33,700 nucleotides of DNA from CAZPUI01 sp964415525 (lineage in GTDB: Bacteria; Acidobacteriota; Holophagae; Holophagales; Holophagaceae): positions 1-33,700 of the forward strand of contig CAYQAS010000042.1 of NCBI GenBank assembly GCA_964415525.1, written 5' to 3'. Both the position numbers and the translations under genes were made by a program. Every line of letters starts with the position of its first letter. The first letter of the stretch is position 1. The notes under the pieces were generated by a model that was given only the letters and a program-made list of their open reading frames with translations, had not been told where the DNA came from and ran no database searches. This document shows, piece by piece, positions 15,437-23,443 of the stretch.

Positions 15437-16774
15437 ATGGCAAAGGAGCGGGTGAGGCTAACCAAGGCCTTGGTGGAAGCTGCCCAGCCAAAGGACAAGA
15501 CCTATCCTATCCCTGATGGGGGGCAGGCTGGCTTGTGCCTCCAGGTGACACCCGCGGGTGCGAAGTCATGGGTGATCCGCTACCGGTTCCAGGGGCTCCA
15601 GAAGACATGCACACTGGGCCAGTGGCCGACCGTGACCGTAGATGCGGCCCGGACCCTTGCCATGGACGCCTTGGGGAACCTCAAGAAGCATGGCATTGAT
15701 CCCAACGCCGCCAGGGCTGAAACCCGCCGCGCCGCCCTGGAGGCCCGCGAAGCTGCCAAGAACCGCCCCGCCGCGGTGACGGTGGATGATTTGGTGGACC
15801 GGTACCAAGCCGAGCATGTGCCGGACAACTCCGAAGGCTGGCAGACGGAAAGCTGTCGCCTGATGGATCGACACATCAGGCCCGCTCTGGGGAAGCTGCC
15901 GCTGAAGGATCTTGGGCCCGCCGAAGTTTCGAGCTTGCTCTACAAGATGAAGGGCACCCCGACCCAGGCGAACCGAACCCGCGCGGTGCTGCGCTCCATG
16001 TTCCAGCGGGCCGAAGAGTGGGGCCTTCGCCCATTGGGAACCAATCCTGTTTCTGTGGTGAAGATGCGGGGGCAGGAGACAAAGCGGACCCGCCGCCTGT
16101 CTGACCTCGAGTTGAAGAAGCTGGGGGAGGCGCTGCGGGCCTCTTCGGAATTGCCTGAGCTGAAGGCCGGGCTTCGCCTTGCCCTGATGGCTGGCATGCG
16201 GAAGGGTGAGATTCAGGGCTGCCTCTGGGAGTGGGTGGACCTCCAGGCGGGGACGATCACGATCCCGCCCGAAGAGCACAAGACAGGGAAGAAGACCGGG
16301 AAGGCCCGCATCGTCCACCTGTGTCCGGAGCTCGTCGCAGACCTCCAGGCCATCACTCGGACCCTAGGCTGCCCCCATCTCATCCCAGGCTCCAGCGTGA
16401 AGGCAGATGACGGAACCCTTCAATGGAAGCCCTTCACAGCGATACAGAACCCTTGGGAGCGGGTGCGGGAGGCTGCCAAGCTGGCAGTGAAGGGGGAGCC
16501 TTCAGAGGAGGATCCAGGCCTTCACGATCTGCGCCGGACGTTTGCAAGCGTGGCAACAGACCTTGGCTTGAAGGGCTTCGTGGCGGAGTTGCTGGGCCAT
16601 GTAGAAGCGACCGTGACTGACAGATACACCCGAGCCGCCGCGGAACGCCTCCACGATGCAGCCGCAACCATCGGGGCCCGCATCGGGGGCATCTTGTCCG
16701 GCGCCATTGACCCTGAGAAGGAAGCCGAAGAGCGGGCCAAGGCTGAAGCAGGGAAGGCGGCGAGGCGGGCTTGA
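15437..16774 (+). CDS. int: P4-type tyrosine integrase (DUF4102)
   Basis: A 445-residue site-specific recombinase that inserts and excises the element at tRNA-Arg. Residues 1-100 form the DUF4102 arm-binding domain (IPDGGQAGLCLQVTPAGAKSW). Residues about 115-200 form the core-binding domain. The catalytic domain keeps Arg in AGMRKGE (R255), a Lys in the EEHKTGKKTG hairpin, LHDLRRT (H363, R366), LLGH (H388) and the nucleophile Tyr in TDRYTR (Y397). ATG at 15437 follows GGAGG by six bases. It reads inward from attL and has no overlapping partner; no separate excisionase is adjacent, but the AlpA-like HTH gene at 28895 could serve. The lysine- and alanine-rich tail (from about 420) is low in complexity. 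Residue set and length indicate an active enzyme. Confidence 0.96.
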   Translation: MAKERVRLTKALVEAAQPKDKTYPIPDGGQAGLCLQVTPAGAKSWVIRYRFQGLQKTCTLGQWPTVTVDAARTLAMDALGNLKKHGIDPNAARAETRRAALEAREAAKNRPAAVTVDDLVDRYQAEHVPDNSEGWQTESCRLMDRHIRPALGKLPLKDLGPAEVSSLLYKMKGTPTQANRTRAVLRSMFQRAEEWGLRPLGTNPVSVVKMRGQETKRTRRLSDLELKKLGEALRASSELPELKAGLRLALMAGMRKGEIQGCLWEWVDLQAGTITIPPEEHKTGKKTGKARIVHLCPELVADLQAITRTLGCPHLIPGSSVKADDGTLQWKPFTAIQNPWERVREAAKLAVKGEPSEEDPGLHDLRRTFASVATDLGLKGFVAELLGHVEATVTDRYTRAAAERLHDAAATIGARIGGILSGAIDPEKEAEERAKAEAGKAARRA

Positions 16775-17301
16775 GTGGTTGCGTTTCTGGTGTTTCCTTG
16801 CCCTGAAAGCCAATGGTGACGGGGCTTTAATGGAAACATGGAATGTGTTTCCTAACTTGTTTCCTGCTTGTTTCCATATCCACTGCCGGGGGCTGCACTC
16901 CACAGGTTGCCCCTCGAGTCATGTGAGCCTCACCGAGGTGGGTATGACGCTCACGGCCAGCTCTGCCTTGACCTGAAAGAATGGTTCAGTGTTTGCGACC
17001 TGTCATGGAGTGGAAACCAAAGCCCACTGCTGCAGTCTCAGGCCTCTTCTGGTCCACTCGACCCATCTCAACGGCTCTGGGCTGTGTCGCTGCTATTGCT
17101 GCGTTGAGGCGATTGGTTCTGCCTATTCTTCTCCTGTTTCTGGAGGGGGGTAGTGTGGTCCCTAACTGTTAAAAAATAAGTAAACAGACCCCATCTCTCT
17201 TTTTTAGGCTCTTGAAAAAAGTTGGCCGGCCAGTGGGGCATCGCAAGGGCAATACAGGGGTTTCCAGATCTTCTGTGGGCCCTGCCGTCTGCTTTGGTGA
17301 T
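16775..17301. other. Non-coding interval after int
   Basis: Short open frames here have poor codon use and no start signals, so I see no gene. The first hundred bases hold the TGTTTCC cluster described separately. From about 17160 the DNA is AT-rich with A and T runs (TTAAAAAATAAG, CTCTTTTTTAGG) and may contain a promoter or terminator that I cannot define. Confidence 0.5.
16791..16875. repeat. TGTTTCC/GGAAACA cluster, left side
   Basis: The heptamer TGTTTCC occurs at 16791, 16846, 16858 and 16869, and its complement GGAAACA at 16832. The last three are spaced 12 and 11 bases apart. A single copy lies at 15292, just inside attL, and three more lie at 32113-32161 near the right end. Regular spacing suggests binding sites for an element protein (regulator, excisionase or replication initiator). 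Confidence 0.5.
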
Positions 17302-17613
17302 TCAGTCCGATTCGCTGGCCGCTGAAAGGACATTCCCTATTGTCCTGATGGGCGCCCGCTGTCTGCGCCGAGCGAAGCGGTCCCACCGTTCGCGGACCTT
17401 TTCCCGGCATTTCCGGCAAGGAGCACCAGGGTAGAGGGGGGCAATCACAGGTTCAGCGCATATGGAGCAAAGGCCCTCTCTAATTCGACGGCTGCGGCAA
17501 CGTCGCATGCGGTTTGCAGCCATGTCGAGGTGCTTCCGGCAGCGGGAGCGCTCCCATTCGGCGGGTGCACTACATTCCCTGCACCGAGTAAGTGATCCTG
17601 AGGTTCGCCACAT
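17302..17613 (-). CDS. Small Cys-rich protein with two zinc-ribbon-like repeats
   Basis: About 103 basic residues with two related Cys motifs: TRCRECSAPAEWERSRCRKHLD and, after a basic linker, GLCSICAEPV ending in PCRKCREK. Each half has CxxC followed by a second Cys-x2-Cys/His pair, so each could bind one zinc. This two-fold CxxC pattern is familiar from small uncharacterised phage and island proteins; no function is established. Start at ATG 17613 is chosen because GGGGA lies seven bases upstream; earlier in-frame starts (ATG 17637, TTG 17679) lack a ribosome site. It lies between the integrase and the defence operon and is transcribed toward the integrase. A role in nucleic-acid binding is plausible only from the basic, zinc-binding character. 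Confidence 0.6.
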   Translation of the reverse strand: MWRTSGSLTRCRECSAPAEWERSRCRKHLDMAANRMRRCRSRRIREGLCSICAEPVIAPLYPGAPCRKCREKVRERWDRFARRRQRAPIRTIGNVLSAASESD

Positions 17614-17729
17614 CCTGTCATCCCCAAATGGCTGCATGTCATGCGGTCCGCTGCCATGCGGCTCAGAGGTCTGCAGCAAGGCGTAATATCCGCGACCTAT
17701 TGGACCGCAAGGCTCCGACGTGGATGAGT

Positions 17730-17900
17730 TCAGATGGATTCCAGCACCGTGCTGATGGCGCCTTCGGGATCGTCGTGGTGACGATCACGGACCTTGCGCC
17801 ACATATCCTGGATGTGAGTGCTATCGAGCTTGGCTTGATTTTGGAGGATGAGGTTGTGAGTAGGTGCCATGGTGTCCTGCTCTAGATCGGACAGCAGATG
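17730..17900 (-). pseudogene. Truncated relic of an Abi_C gene
   Basis: About 57 codons resemble an internal part of the intact Abi_C protein encoded at 21878-22645: HLLSDLEQ matches PLLSELEQ, THIQDMWRKVRDRHHDDPEGAI matches the corresponding VHEAWRKALDRRHDDPEGAI region, and VLESI matches LLESV. A 26-base identical run (17753-17778 and 22246-22271) shows recent common origin. The relic stops at TGA where the intact gene has TGC, and both the N-terminal part and the rest of the C-terminal domain are missing. It has the same orientation as the intact copy, so the two bracket the coiled-coil and DUF262 genes as a direct repeat. An open frame from ATG 17936 exists but is unlikely to be functional. 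Confidence 0.8.
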
Positions 17901-17999
17901 GACAATGCTTCCCCCAGCGCTCCTCTTGAGTGGCAAATTTAGGACTAATACAGACCCAGCACGCGCCTAAGCCCAAATACATATAACGCTGCGATCGCT

Positions 18000-20564
18000 T
18001 CACGCCTCGATGCCCCACAGCTCCTTGAGCCGCTGAACCGTTCGAGGCCATGCCGCGGATTTCGGTCGGCAGGCCGAATGCTGGATGGCAAAGAAGTCCG
18101 GCTCCCAGATGGCTTCCCCCGGGGAGAAGGTCCTCAGCCACTCGATACGAACGCAGTATTCGGATTTTTCGGGGTCGTGCATGTGCGTGAACATCCCCGA
18201 TGCCTGGATGGCAGCGTCGGGATGGTGAATCGGAACGCGCCGTCCATCGGGAAGGGTTACCTGGAAGGCGTCGACCCGAACCACGGCTTCCTTGACGATG
18301 CCTACGCCGACATAACCACGGCCGGGAATCATGACCCACACCCGCCCCCCGGGCTGCAGCAGGGACATGGTCTTGCTGTACCAGGGGCCCCCGCCAGCAG
18401 AGACGAAGCCGTATTTGATGGCCTCGAACCAGTTTCGAGATTCCTCGTCCCCGAAGGAGACGTAGTATTCCCCGTTCCAAGGGCCCGCCTCACCCGGCGT
18501 GGTCTTCTTCTTGGTCTTGAGGGGTTGCCACACCTCAGAGTCCGCGCCGGGATCTGGCGCCTCCTGCTGCCCCTGTGAGCGGGGGCCCGGATGCGGCCAA
18601 ACCTGCTTCGCAAGTTCGAGCAGGGCTTCGCTTCGCGCCAGGATCTGGGTTTCGTCCCAGGCGTCTGCATCCTCAAGCGACTGGAAATATTTGTTCAGCA
18701 TCAGAAGGCTGGTCCCTTCGATCTCCTTCCGCTTGGTGCTGAATGGCGCATTGCTGAGCGACGAATTGAACTGCGAGGTGACCAGGGTCAGATTGCCGAT
18801 GCTGTGAAGCAGGCGCTGTCGGGTCTCGAGATGCTCGTCGGTCGTCCCCGCGATAGGCCAGTGCCCTGCATCCCATTTCTGCGGAAGGACATGTTCCACC
18901 GTGAGGCCCGTGGGCAGATGCTGCCATTCCTGCTTGCTGGAACGCAGGGCTACCTCCAGCGCCTCCAGCAGGGCCCGAACCTTGGTGGCCCGGTTGGTGT
19001 AGAGCGCTCGACGACACCACGCCTGACGGAACTCCGGGTCCGCTGGCCACCGCTGGCTTTCGCCATCAAGGTCGTGGAGCTTCTTGCGAAGCAGGCCGGG
19101 ATCGGAAGAACCGTCCCGAACCATCTCCCCGAGCAGACGGTTCAGGAAGATTCGGTTGTACCCCTTCGGCGTGAACCCGCAGACGAAGCGACGGACCACA
19201 TAGGATTCGAGATCATCCAGGACGGCCGCCACCGCTGGTGAATCCGTTCCGTGCTGCTCCAGGAAATACAAGACCAGGGGGGTCAGAGTGGCCGTATCCA
19301 GCAGCTTCATGCGGCGGCAGAAGGAACCCAGCCGGGTCTCCTGGGTCGGAGCAAGGAACGTTGAGAAGTAGCCCGCCACGTTGTGCAGGCGCTCTAGTTC
19401 CCCTTCGGTGTTGCGCTCCTCGGATTCCCACCATTCCTTGAACCCTTCGAAGACATGGGAAACCTTCAGATCCTCTTGGCGGCGCAATCCCAGGTAGTGA
19501 TACAGCAGCAGGTCTAGGCGCGAGTTCTTCAAACGGCCTTGGGTCTCTTCGATCTTCCAGAACTTGGCCCCCTTGGCGCCGGCCTCCTGGTCGGGGGTTT
19601 CATCGAAGGGCTTCCAGAAGAGCTCGTAGAGGGCATCCACGTCCTCCCCCTTCCGGGCCGACTGAAGGAAGAGGTAATTGCGTACCAGATCGCTGGGCTG
19701 CAGCGGAACGCCGCGGGCATTGAGGGTCTCGAAGATGATCTGGGGGTCGTCCTCATTGTCATCCAGCTTCAAGACCATCACTTGGAAGCAGAATTGGAGG
19801 GCCTTCATCAGCAGCCGGGCATGCGCAAGATCCATGGGCAGATGGCCGTAGGGAATCTGCAGGTAGGGATCGCGATCGATGGAGCGGATGAGTGCATGGG
19901 CCAGCGTCTGCCCTTCCGGGTCACGCTCGACGGGGATCCGGTCGTCATGCACCTTTCCCCGCAGGAAGAGCGATAGCACTCCGTAGAAGAAGAGGTAGGT
20001 CTGGACCAGGGGCGGGCGCTCGATGCGCTTCCCATTCACCTTTACCGGATAGCGCTTGCAGACAACCTCGACGCCACCTTGTTCGACGAGGCCATGGAGC
20101 ACATCGCGTCCAACATTGGTCGGGCGGACCTTGTGGTGGTCAGTCTTGTCCTTGTAGTCGCCCTTGTTCCGCGTGAGCTGCCTCAGGTCATCCATCAGGC
20201 CTTCGTCCCCGGTGGCCTTCACGACATCCCGGAAGGCCAGGAACATCAGTTGGAAGGTGGTGATGCGCTGCTGGCCATCAATGACCTCCCGGGTGTTGAT
20301 GCGATCGCTGCCATTGTCCGAAGGGGCACCCAGCACCAGCGTGCCGAGGAAATGTTTCCGGATGGGCTTGAGCTGGCTTTCCTTGGCTCCCGCTTCCAGG
20401 AGGGAATACCGTTCCCTCAAGGCGTCCACGCGGTCCATGATGTCGTCCCACAGGGGAAGCACCTCCTCCGTGAGGGTCCATACATAGCCGCGCTGGAACA
20501 GCGGGATCAGATACTGCTCGCGGTTGTCGAAAAGCTGAACGATCGAGGATTTGTCGGGCTGCAT
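18000..20564 (-). CDS. DUF262-DUF1524 (GmrSD-like) nuclease with PUA/EVE-like C-terminus
   Basis: An 854-residue predicted type IV-like restriction enzyme. The N-terminal DUF262 domain, a ParB/Srx-like NTPase, has IPLFQRGYVW near residue 20 and the signature EVIDGQQRITTFQ near 94-106. The DUF1524 domain is an HNH-type nuclease: TVEHVLPQKW near 556, then GNLTLVTSQFNSSLSN near 595. Residues about 700-854 are an extra domain (YYVSFGDEESRNWF, GYVGVGIVKEAV) with the look of a PUA/EVE-type modified-base reader; this last call is tentative. GmrSD enzymes cut DNA with modified cytosines, and the extra domain could supply recognition. It starts 16 bases after the coiled-coil gene and is last in the minus-strand defence operon. 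The start ATG at 20564 has only a weak site (GGCGGA). Confidence 0.88.
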   Translation of the reverse strand: MQPDKSSIVQLFDNREQYLIPLFQRGYVWTLTEEVLPLWDDIMDRVDALRERYSLLEAGAKESQLKPIRKHFLGTLVLGAPSDNGSDRINTREVIDGQQRITTFQLMFLAFRDVVKATGDEGLMDDLRQLTRNKGDYKDKTDHHKVRPTNVGRDVLHGLVEQGGVEVVCKRYPVKVNGKRIERPPLVQTYLFFYGVLSLFLRGKVHDDRIPVERDPEGQTLAHALIRSIDRDPYLQIPYGHLPMDLAHARLLMKALQFCFQVMVLKLDDNEDDPQIIFETLNARGVPLQPSDLVRNYLFLQSARKGEDVDALYELFWKPFDETPDQEAGAKGAKFWKIEETQGRLKNSRLDLLLYHYLGLRRQEDLKVSHVFEGFKEWWESEERNTEGELERLHNVAGYFSTFLAPTQETRLGSFCRRMKLLDTATLTPLVLYFLEQHGTDSPAVAAVLDDLESYVVRRFVCGFTPKGYNRIFLNRLLGEMVRDGSSDPGLLRKKLHDLDGESQRWPADPEFRQAWCRRALYTNRATKVRALLEALEVALRSSKQEWQHLPTGLTVEHVLPQKWDAGHWPIAGTTDEHLETRQRLLHSIGNLTLVTSQFNSSLSNAPFSTKRKEIEGTSLLMLNKYFQSLEDADAWDETQILARSEALLELAKQVWPHPGPRSQGQQEAPDPGADSEVWQPLKTKKKTTPGEAGPWNGEYYVSFGDEESRNWFEAIKYGFVSAGGGPWYSKTMSLLQPGGRVWVMIPGRGYVGVGIVKEAVVRVDAFQVTLPDGRRVPIHHPDAAIQASGMFTHMHDPEKSEYCVRIEWLRTFSPGEAIWEPDFFAIQHSACRPKSAAWPRTVQRLKELWGIEA

Positions 20565-20580
20565 GGATCCGCCAATAGGT

Positions 20581-21885
20581 TCAGAGCTTCTTGATGGTCT
20601 TCCCTGCCGCTTCGGTCAGCACTTCCATCGCCTTTCCGATCTGTTCGGGGGTCAGTAGGGGCGATTGCCGCATGGGCTCGACATGGGTTTCGGGCTGACC
20701 AAACACGCGGCGTGCGATTTCCTCAATGATGGCTTCTCGTTTTTCGTCTGCGAGATCCGACAGGAAGGGGCTTACAGAGGCCAGGTCCGAGAAGAGACGA
20801 CGGTTCTGACGTTCTGCATTCCGATGGATCTCCCCCTGGCGCCCTGCATAGAAGGCCAGGCCTGTCAGGGCGAAAAGCGTATAGAGGCGGATGGAGAATC
20901 CACTCCAATCAATGCCGACAGGATGCGTACCGTTCGTGTATGTCCATAGGGTCTTGAAGGCCACGACTGACAGGGCCGTGAGCGCCGTAACGGCGACGCC
21001 ACTCCAGACCCAGGCCCGCCGGTTTTCAGCCTTGGCGGCTTCCCGATAGGCATTCGCGCGGGTGAGAGTTCCTGTGAGCCCCACCAGTTCCTCCGCCTGC
21101 GTTTTGAAACCCTCAAGCAGCGCGACGAGTGCCCCTCCCTGCGATTGAATGCTCTCGCGGAGCTGTTGGCCAGCCGTTGCTTCCTCTTGAAGGAACGACT
21201 TCACAGCCTTGGAGTGTCGCGCAAGGTCCTCGGCCAACGATTCGTTCCGGGCTGTCTCAGACACCTTATATGCGCCGCTTCGCTCTTCCTCTGCTGTGTC
21301 GAAAGCTTCTTCGCGCTCCTCTTGGGTCCCTTCGAAAAGGGCTGCGTGCTTTTTCGCAAGTGTCTGCGCTTCAGCAAGCTGGGCATCAACCTGCGTCTGC
21401 AGGGTCGCGACCTTCGCCTTCAGGGTTTCGAGCTGTTGGAGGCCTTCCTGTGTTTCCAGCTTGAGGGTCTCCGAGTGGGTGGCTACCGCCTTCGCATAGT
21501 CGTCCATGTACGACAGCAGGCTCTTCCTTGCCTTCTTGAACTCCACACCGGGGATGAATGCAGCGTGATAAAGAAGGTCGTTACATTGGTTGTTTGCCTG
21601 CTGGAGGTAACCGAGATTTCGATTCGATTGGAAGGAGGACAGGCTATTCGTCACGTTGGCAAAGCACGCATGCAGGTTATTCATGGCTTGTGCAGGAATC
21701 AGGGCTGGATCTGCCGAATCAAGCCGCTGGCGAATCGATTCAGTCACCCGCTGGATGCGCCCCCATTCTGCTGCGGTGTCAGGGGATTGGGCCGCCGCTT
21801 CCTTTGTATCTGCGAGCCACGTTTCAAGTGTCTGAAGCTGGCCAAAAGCGGCGTGCTGCGAAATCGCGAGACTTTGGCTATCCAT
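20581..21885 (-). CDS. Coiled-coil membrane protein in the defence operon
   Basis: About 434 residues, not recognised. Residues 1-120 are helical; about 130-270 are rich in Glu, Ala, Gln and Lys with heptad-like spacing (ETQEGLQQLETLKAKVATL; LAEAQTLAKKHAALF), indicating a long coiled coil. Two hydrophobic segments follow at about 291-311 (WVWSGVAVTALTALSVVAF) and 331-350 (LYTLFALTGLAFYAG), with a soluble tail of about 85 residues. Both ends are therefore probably on the same side, most likely cytoplasmic. ATG at 21885 has GGGAG eight bases upstream and overlaps the Abi_C gene end by eight bases, so the two are co-transcribed. The layout resembles sensor or anchor subunits of membrane-linked defence systems, but that is analogy only. 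Confidence 0.75.
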   Translation of the reverse strand: MDSQSLAISQHAAFGQLQTLETWLADTKEAAAQSPDTAAEWGRIQRVTESIRQRLDSADPALIPAQAMNNLHACFANVTNSLSSFQSNRNLGYLQQANNQCNDLLYHAAFIPGVEFKKARKSLLSYMDDYAKAVATHSETLKLETQEGLQQLETLKAKVATLQTQVDAQLAEAQTLAKKHAALFEGTQEEREEAFDTAEEERSGAYKVSETARNESLAEDLARHSKAVKSFLQEEATAGQQLRESIQSQGGALVALLEGFKTQAEELVGLTGTLTRANAYREAAKAENRRAWVWSGVAVTALTALSVVAFKTLWTYTNGTHPVGIDWSGFSIRLYTLFALTGLAFYAGRQGEIHRNAERQNRRLFSDLASVSPFLSDLADEKREAIIEEIARRVFGQPETHVEPMRQSPLLTPEQIGKAMEVLTEAAGKTIKKL

Positions 21886-22645
21886 GTGTGGCACTCCCTG
21901 GATCAACAGAATTCCTCGCCTCCCAAGTCGCAACCAGGAACGCGGCCATGGTGCCGGCGAGGTTGACGGCGAGTTCGGCGTGGCGGGGGGCGGGTTTCAC
22001 TTGGCGGGGGGCTTTGCCGTGGGCGTCGCCGAGCTTGTTGCGCAGGGTGCCGAGGGCGTTCACGACGGACTGGCAGTTGCCGAGGATGGTCTTGAACAGG
22101 GGCTCGGTGTGCTGGCTGGGGGCGAGGTTGAGCTGTTCGATGGCGAGAGCGTGGAGCTTGGGCAGGTCCAGGCCTTCGTCGAAGGGCACGCCCTGGGCCG
22201 TCAGGATGTGCTTGCAGACGGATTCCAGCAGGGTGCGCGCGGCGGTGATGGCGCCTTCGGGATCGTCGTGGCGGCGATCCAGGGCCTTGCGCCACGCCTC
22301 ATGGACATGGGCGCTGTCCACCCTGGCCAGGGCTTGGTGGATGGGGTCATGGGCCGGGGCTGCGGTTCCCTGCTCCAGCTCCGACAGCAAGGGGTCGAAG
22401 GCTTCCCGTAGAAAGGTTCGACGCTCTTCGTAATGGACGAACTTTGGCTTGATGAAGGCCCAGAACTCGCCCAGATCGCGGCAGGTGTGGACGAAGCGGG
22501 GGAGACGGTCACGGAGGACCGTCTTGATGAGCTTCATCCGGAGCGTTGCGTACCCAGGATCGGTTCTGTCGCCCCCGCACGCGGCGGACATGAGCATGTG
22601 CTTCATGCTTTCCACGTCCTGGAGCAGCGGGTAGGGGGCGGCCAT
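21878..22645 (-). CDS. Abortive-infection family protein (Abi_C domain)
   Basis: A 255-residue soluble protein. The C-terminal two thirds match the Abi_C domain as I know it: RHDDPEGAITAARTLLESV, DLPKLHALAIEQLNLAPSQ, GNCQSVVNALGTLRNKLGDAHGK and APRHAELAVNLAGTMAAFLV. The N-terminal third (RDLGEFWAFIKPKFVHYEERR) is of the kind often found with this domain. Such proteins are linked to phage-induced growth arrest, mostly by gene context; the biochemical activity is not known to me. ATG at 22645 lies three bases after the hsdS stop, and the 3' end overlaps the coiled-coil gene, so it is embedded in the operon. A truncated paralogue lies at 17730-17900. Confidence 0.85.
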   Translation of the reverse strand: MAAPYPLLQDVESMKHMLMSAACGGDRTDPGYATLRMKLIKTVLRDRLPRFVHTCRDLGEFWAFIKPKFVHYEERRTFLREAFDPLLSELEQGTAAPAHDPIHQALARVDSAHVHEAWRKALDRRHDDPEGAITAARTLLESVCKHILTAQGVPFDEGLDLPKLHALAIEQLNLAPSQHTEPLFKTILGNCQSVVNALGTLRNKLGDAHGKAPRQVKPAPRHAELAVNLAGTMAAFLVATWEARNSVDPGSATHG

Positions 22646-22648
22646 GGG

Positions 22649-23443
22649 TCAGGCGTCCAGGTGGTGGACTGCGGCGGCCGCGAAAGCCCTTGCGTACTCG
22701 TCGCGCTCCTGGCGCTTGACCTCCAGGCGGTCTAGCAGGGCCATCAGTTCCTCCACCCGTGCGACGATGCGGCGCTGCTCGGGTAGGGGTGGAACTGGCA
22801 CCAGGACTGCGGATAGCTGTTGTTGATTAACCTTTGGCATCGCCACACGGTTGTCGCCAGTCGTCACCTGTGCCAAAAACGGGGCAGAAAGAAGGAATCG
22901 GTGGAAGTAGTCACGATCCAACCCCGTAGATAGTGGGTACATATCCGCGCTGCAGAGCCCAGGGAAATCAACGACTACGACCTTTGAAAGGTTTGGACGG
23001 ATCTTCGAATATAGGATCTGGCCGGCATGGAAGAGGTGATTGCTGCTGCGGACACCGTCTTCCGCGACTGTGCGGTATGGCAGTAGTTTTCCGGTGTTCT
23101 TTTCAATGTTGTCCGGAGCCACATGGGCAGAGGTTGGGTAGCTTAGCGGATTAACTAAATTTGAATCGATTGATGCGACTTGATCGAAACGTGCCCAAGC
23201 CCAACCACGTGGTAGGTCAAAGGGAATGGGTGACAAGGTGTGACGACTCAGAGCCGAGGACCCCTTTGTCTTCAATCCCCTGCAGAGACCCTCAAGGAGC
23301 ACAATGGCTGGTTCATCCCCCGGATTCTGCTCCACCAGCTTCCCGCGTACGGCCAATTCCAGCACCAGCTCCCGCAGGCGCTGAATGCCGTTGGGGGCTT
23401 CGGCCAGAACCTCGAAATTTGCCAGCAGGTCGTGGGGCGTCAT
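22649..23443 (-). CDS. hsdS: Half-size type I specificity subunit
   Basis: Gives sequence recognition to the type I methylase and restriction complex. Only about 264 residues, against 400 or more in usual two-domain HsdS. The order is conserved helix (LRELVLELAVRGKLVEQNPGDEPA), one target-recognition domain (from PFDLPRGWAWARFDQVA), then the conserved ending MPKVNQQQLSAVLVPVPPLPEQRRIVARVEEL. This is one repeat of the normal two, so the protein would act as a dimer and read a palindromic split site, as known for some truncated HsdS. ATG at 23443 overlaps the hsdM stop (ATGA) and has GAGGAGCGAGGA upstream. The recognition domain (about 22800-23250) is visibly poorer in GC than its flanks, typical of domain exchange. 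Confidence 0.9.
   Translation of the reverse strand: MTPHDLLANFEVLAEAPNGIQRLRELVLELAVRGKLVEQNPGDEPAIVLLEGLCRGLKTKGSSALSRHTLSPIPFDLPRGWAWARFDQVASIDSNLVNPLSYPTSAHVAPDNIEKNTGKLLPYRTVAEDGVRSSNHLFHAGQILYSKIRPNLSKVVVVDFPGLCSADMYPLSTGLDRDYFHRFLLSAPFLAQVTTGDNRVAMPKVNQQQLSAVLVPVPPLPEQRRIVARVEELMALLDRLEVKRQERDEYARAFAAAAVHHLDA

Noticed and set aside
16791..16875. CRISPR array
   Set aside because: Repeats are only 7 bases, partly inverted and without uniform spacers; no cas genes are present.
16656..17172. Several short plus-strand frames after the integrase
   Set aside because: They overlap the int 3' end or each other, lack start signals, and their composition is not protein-like.
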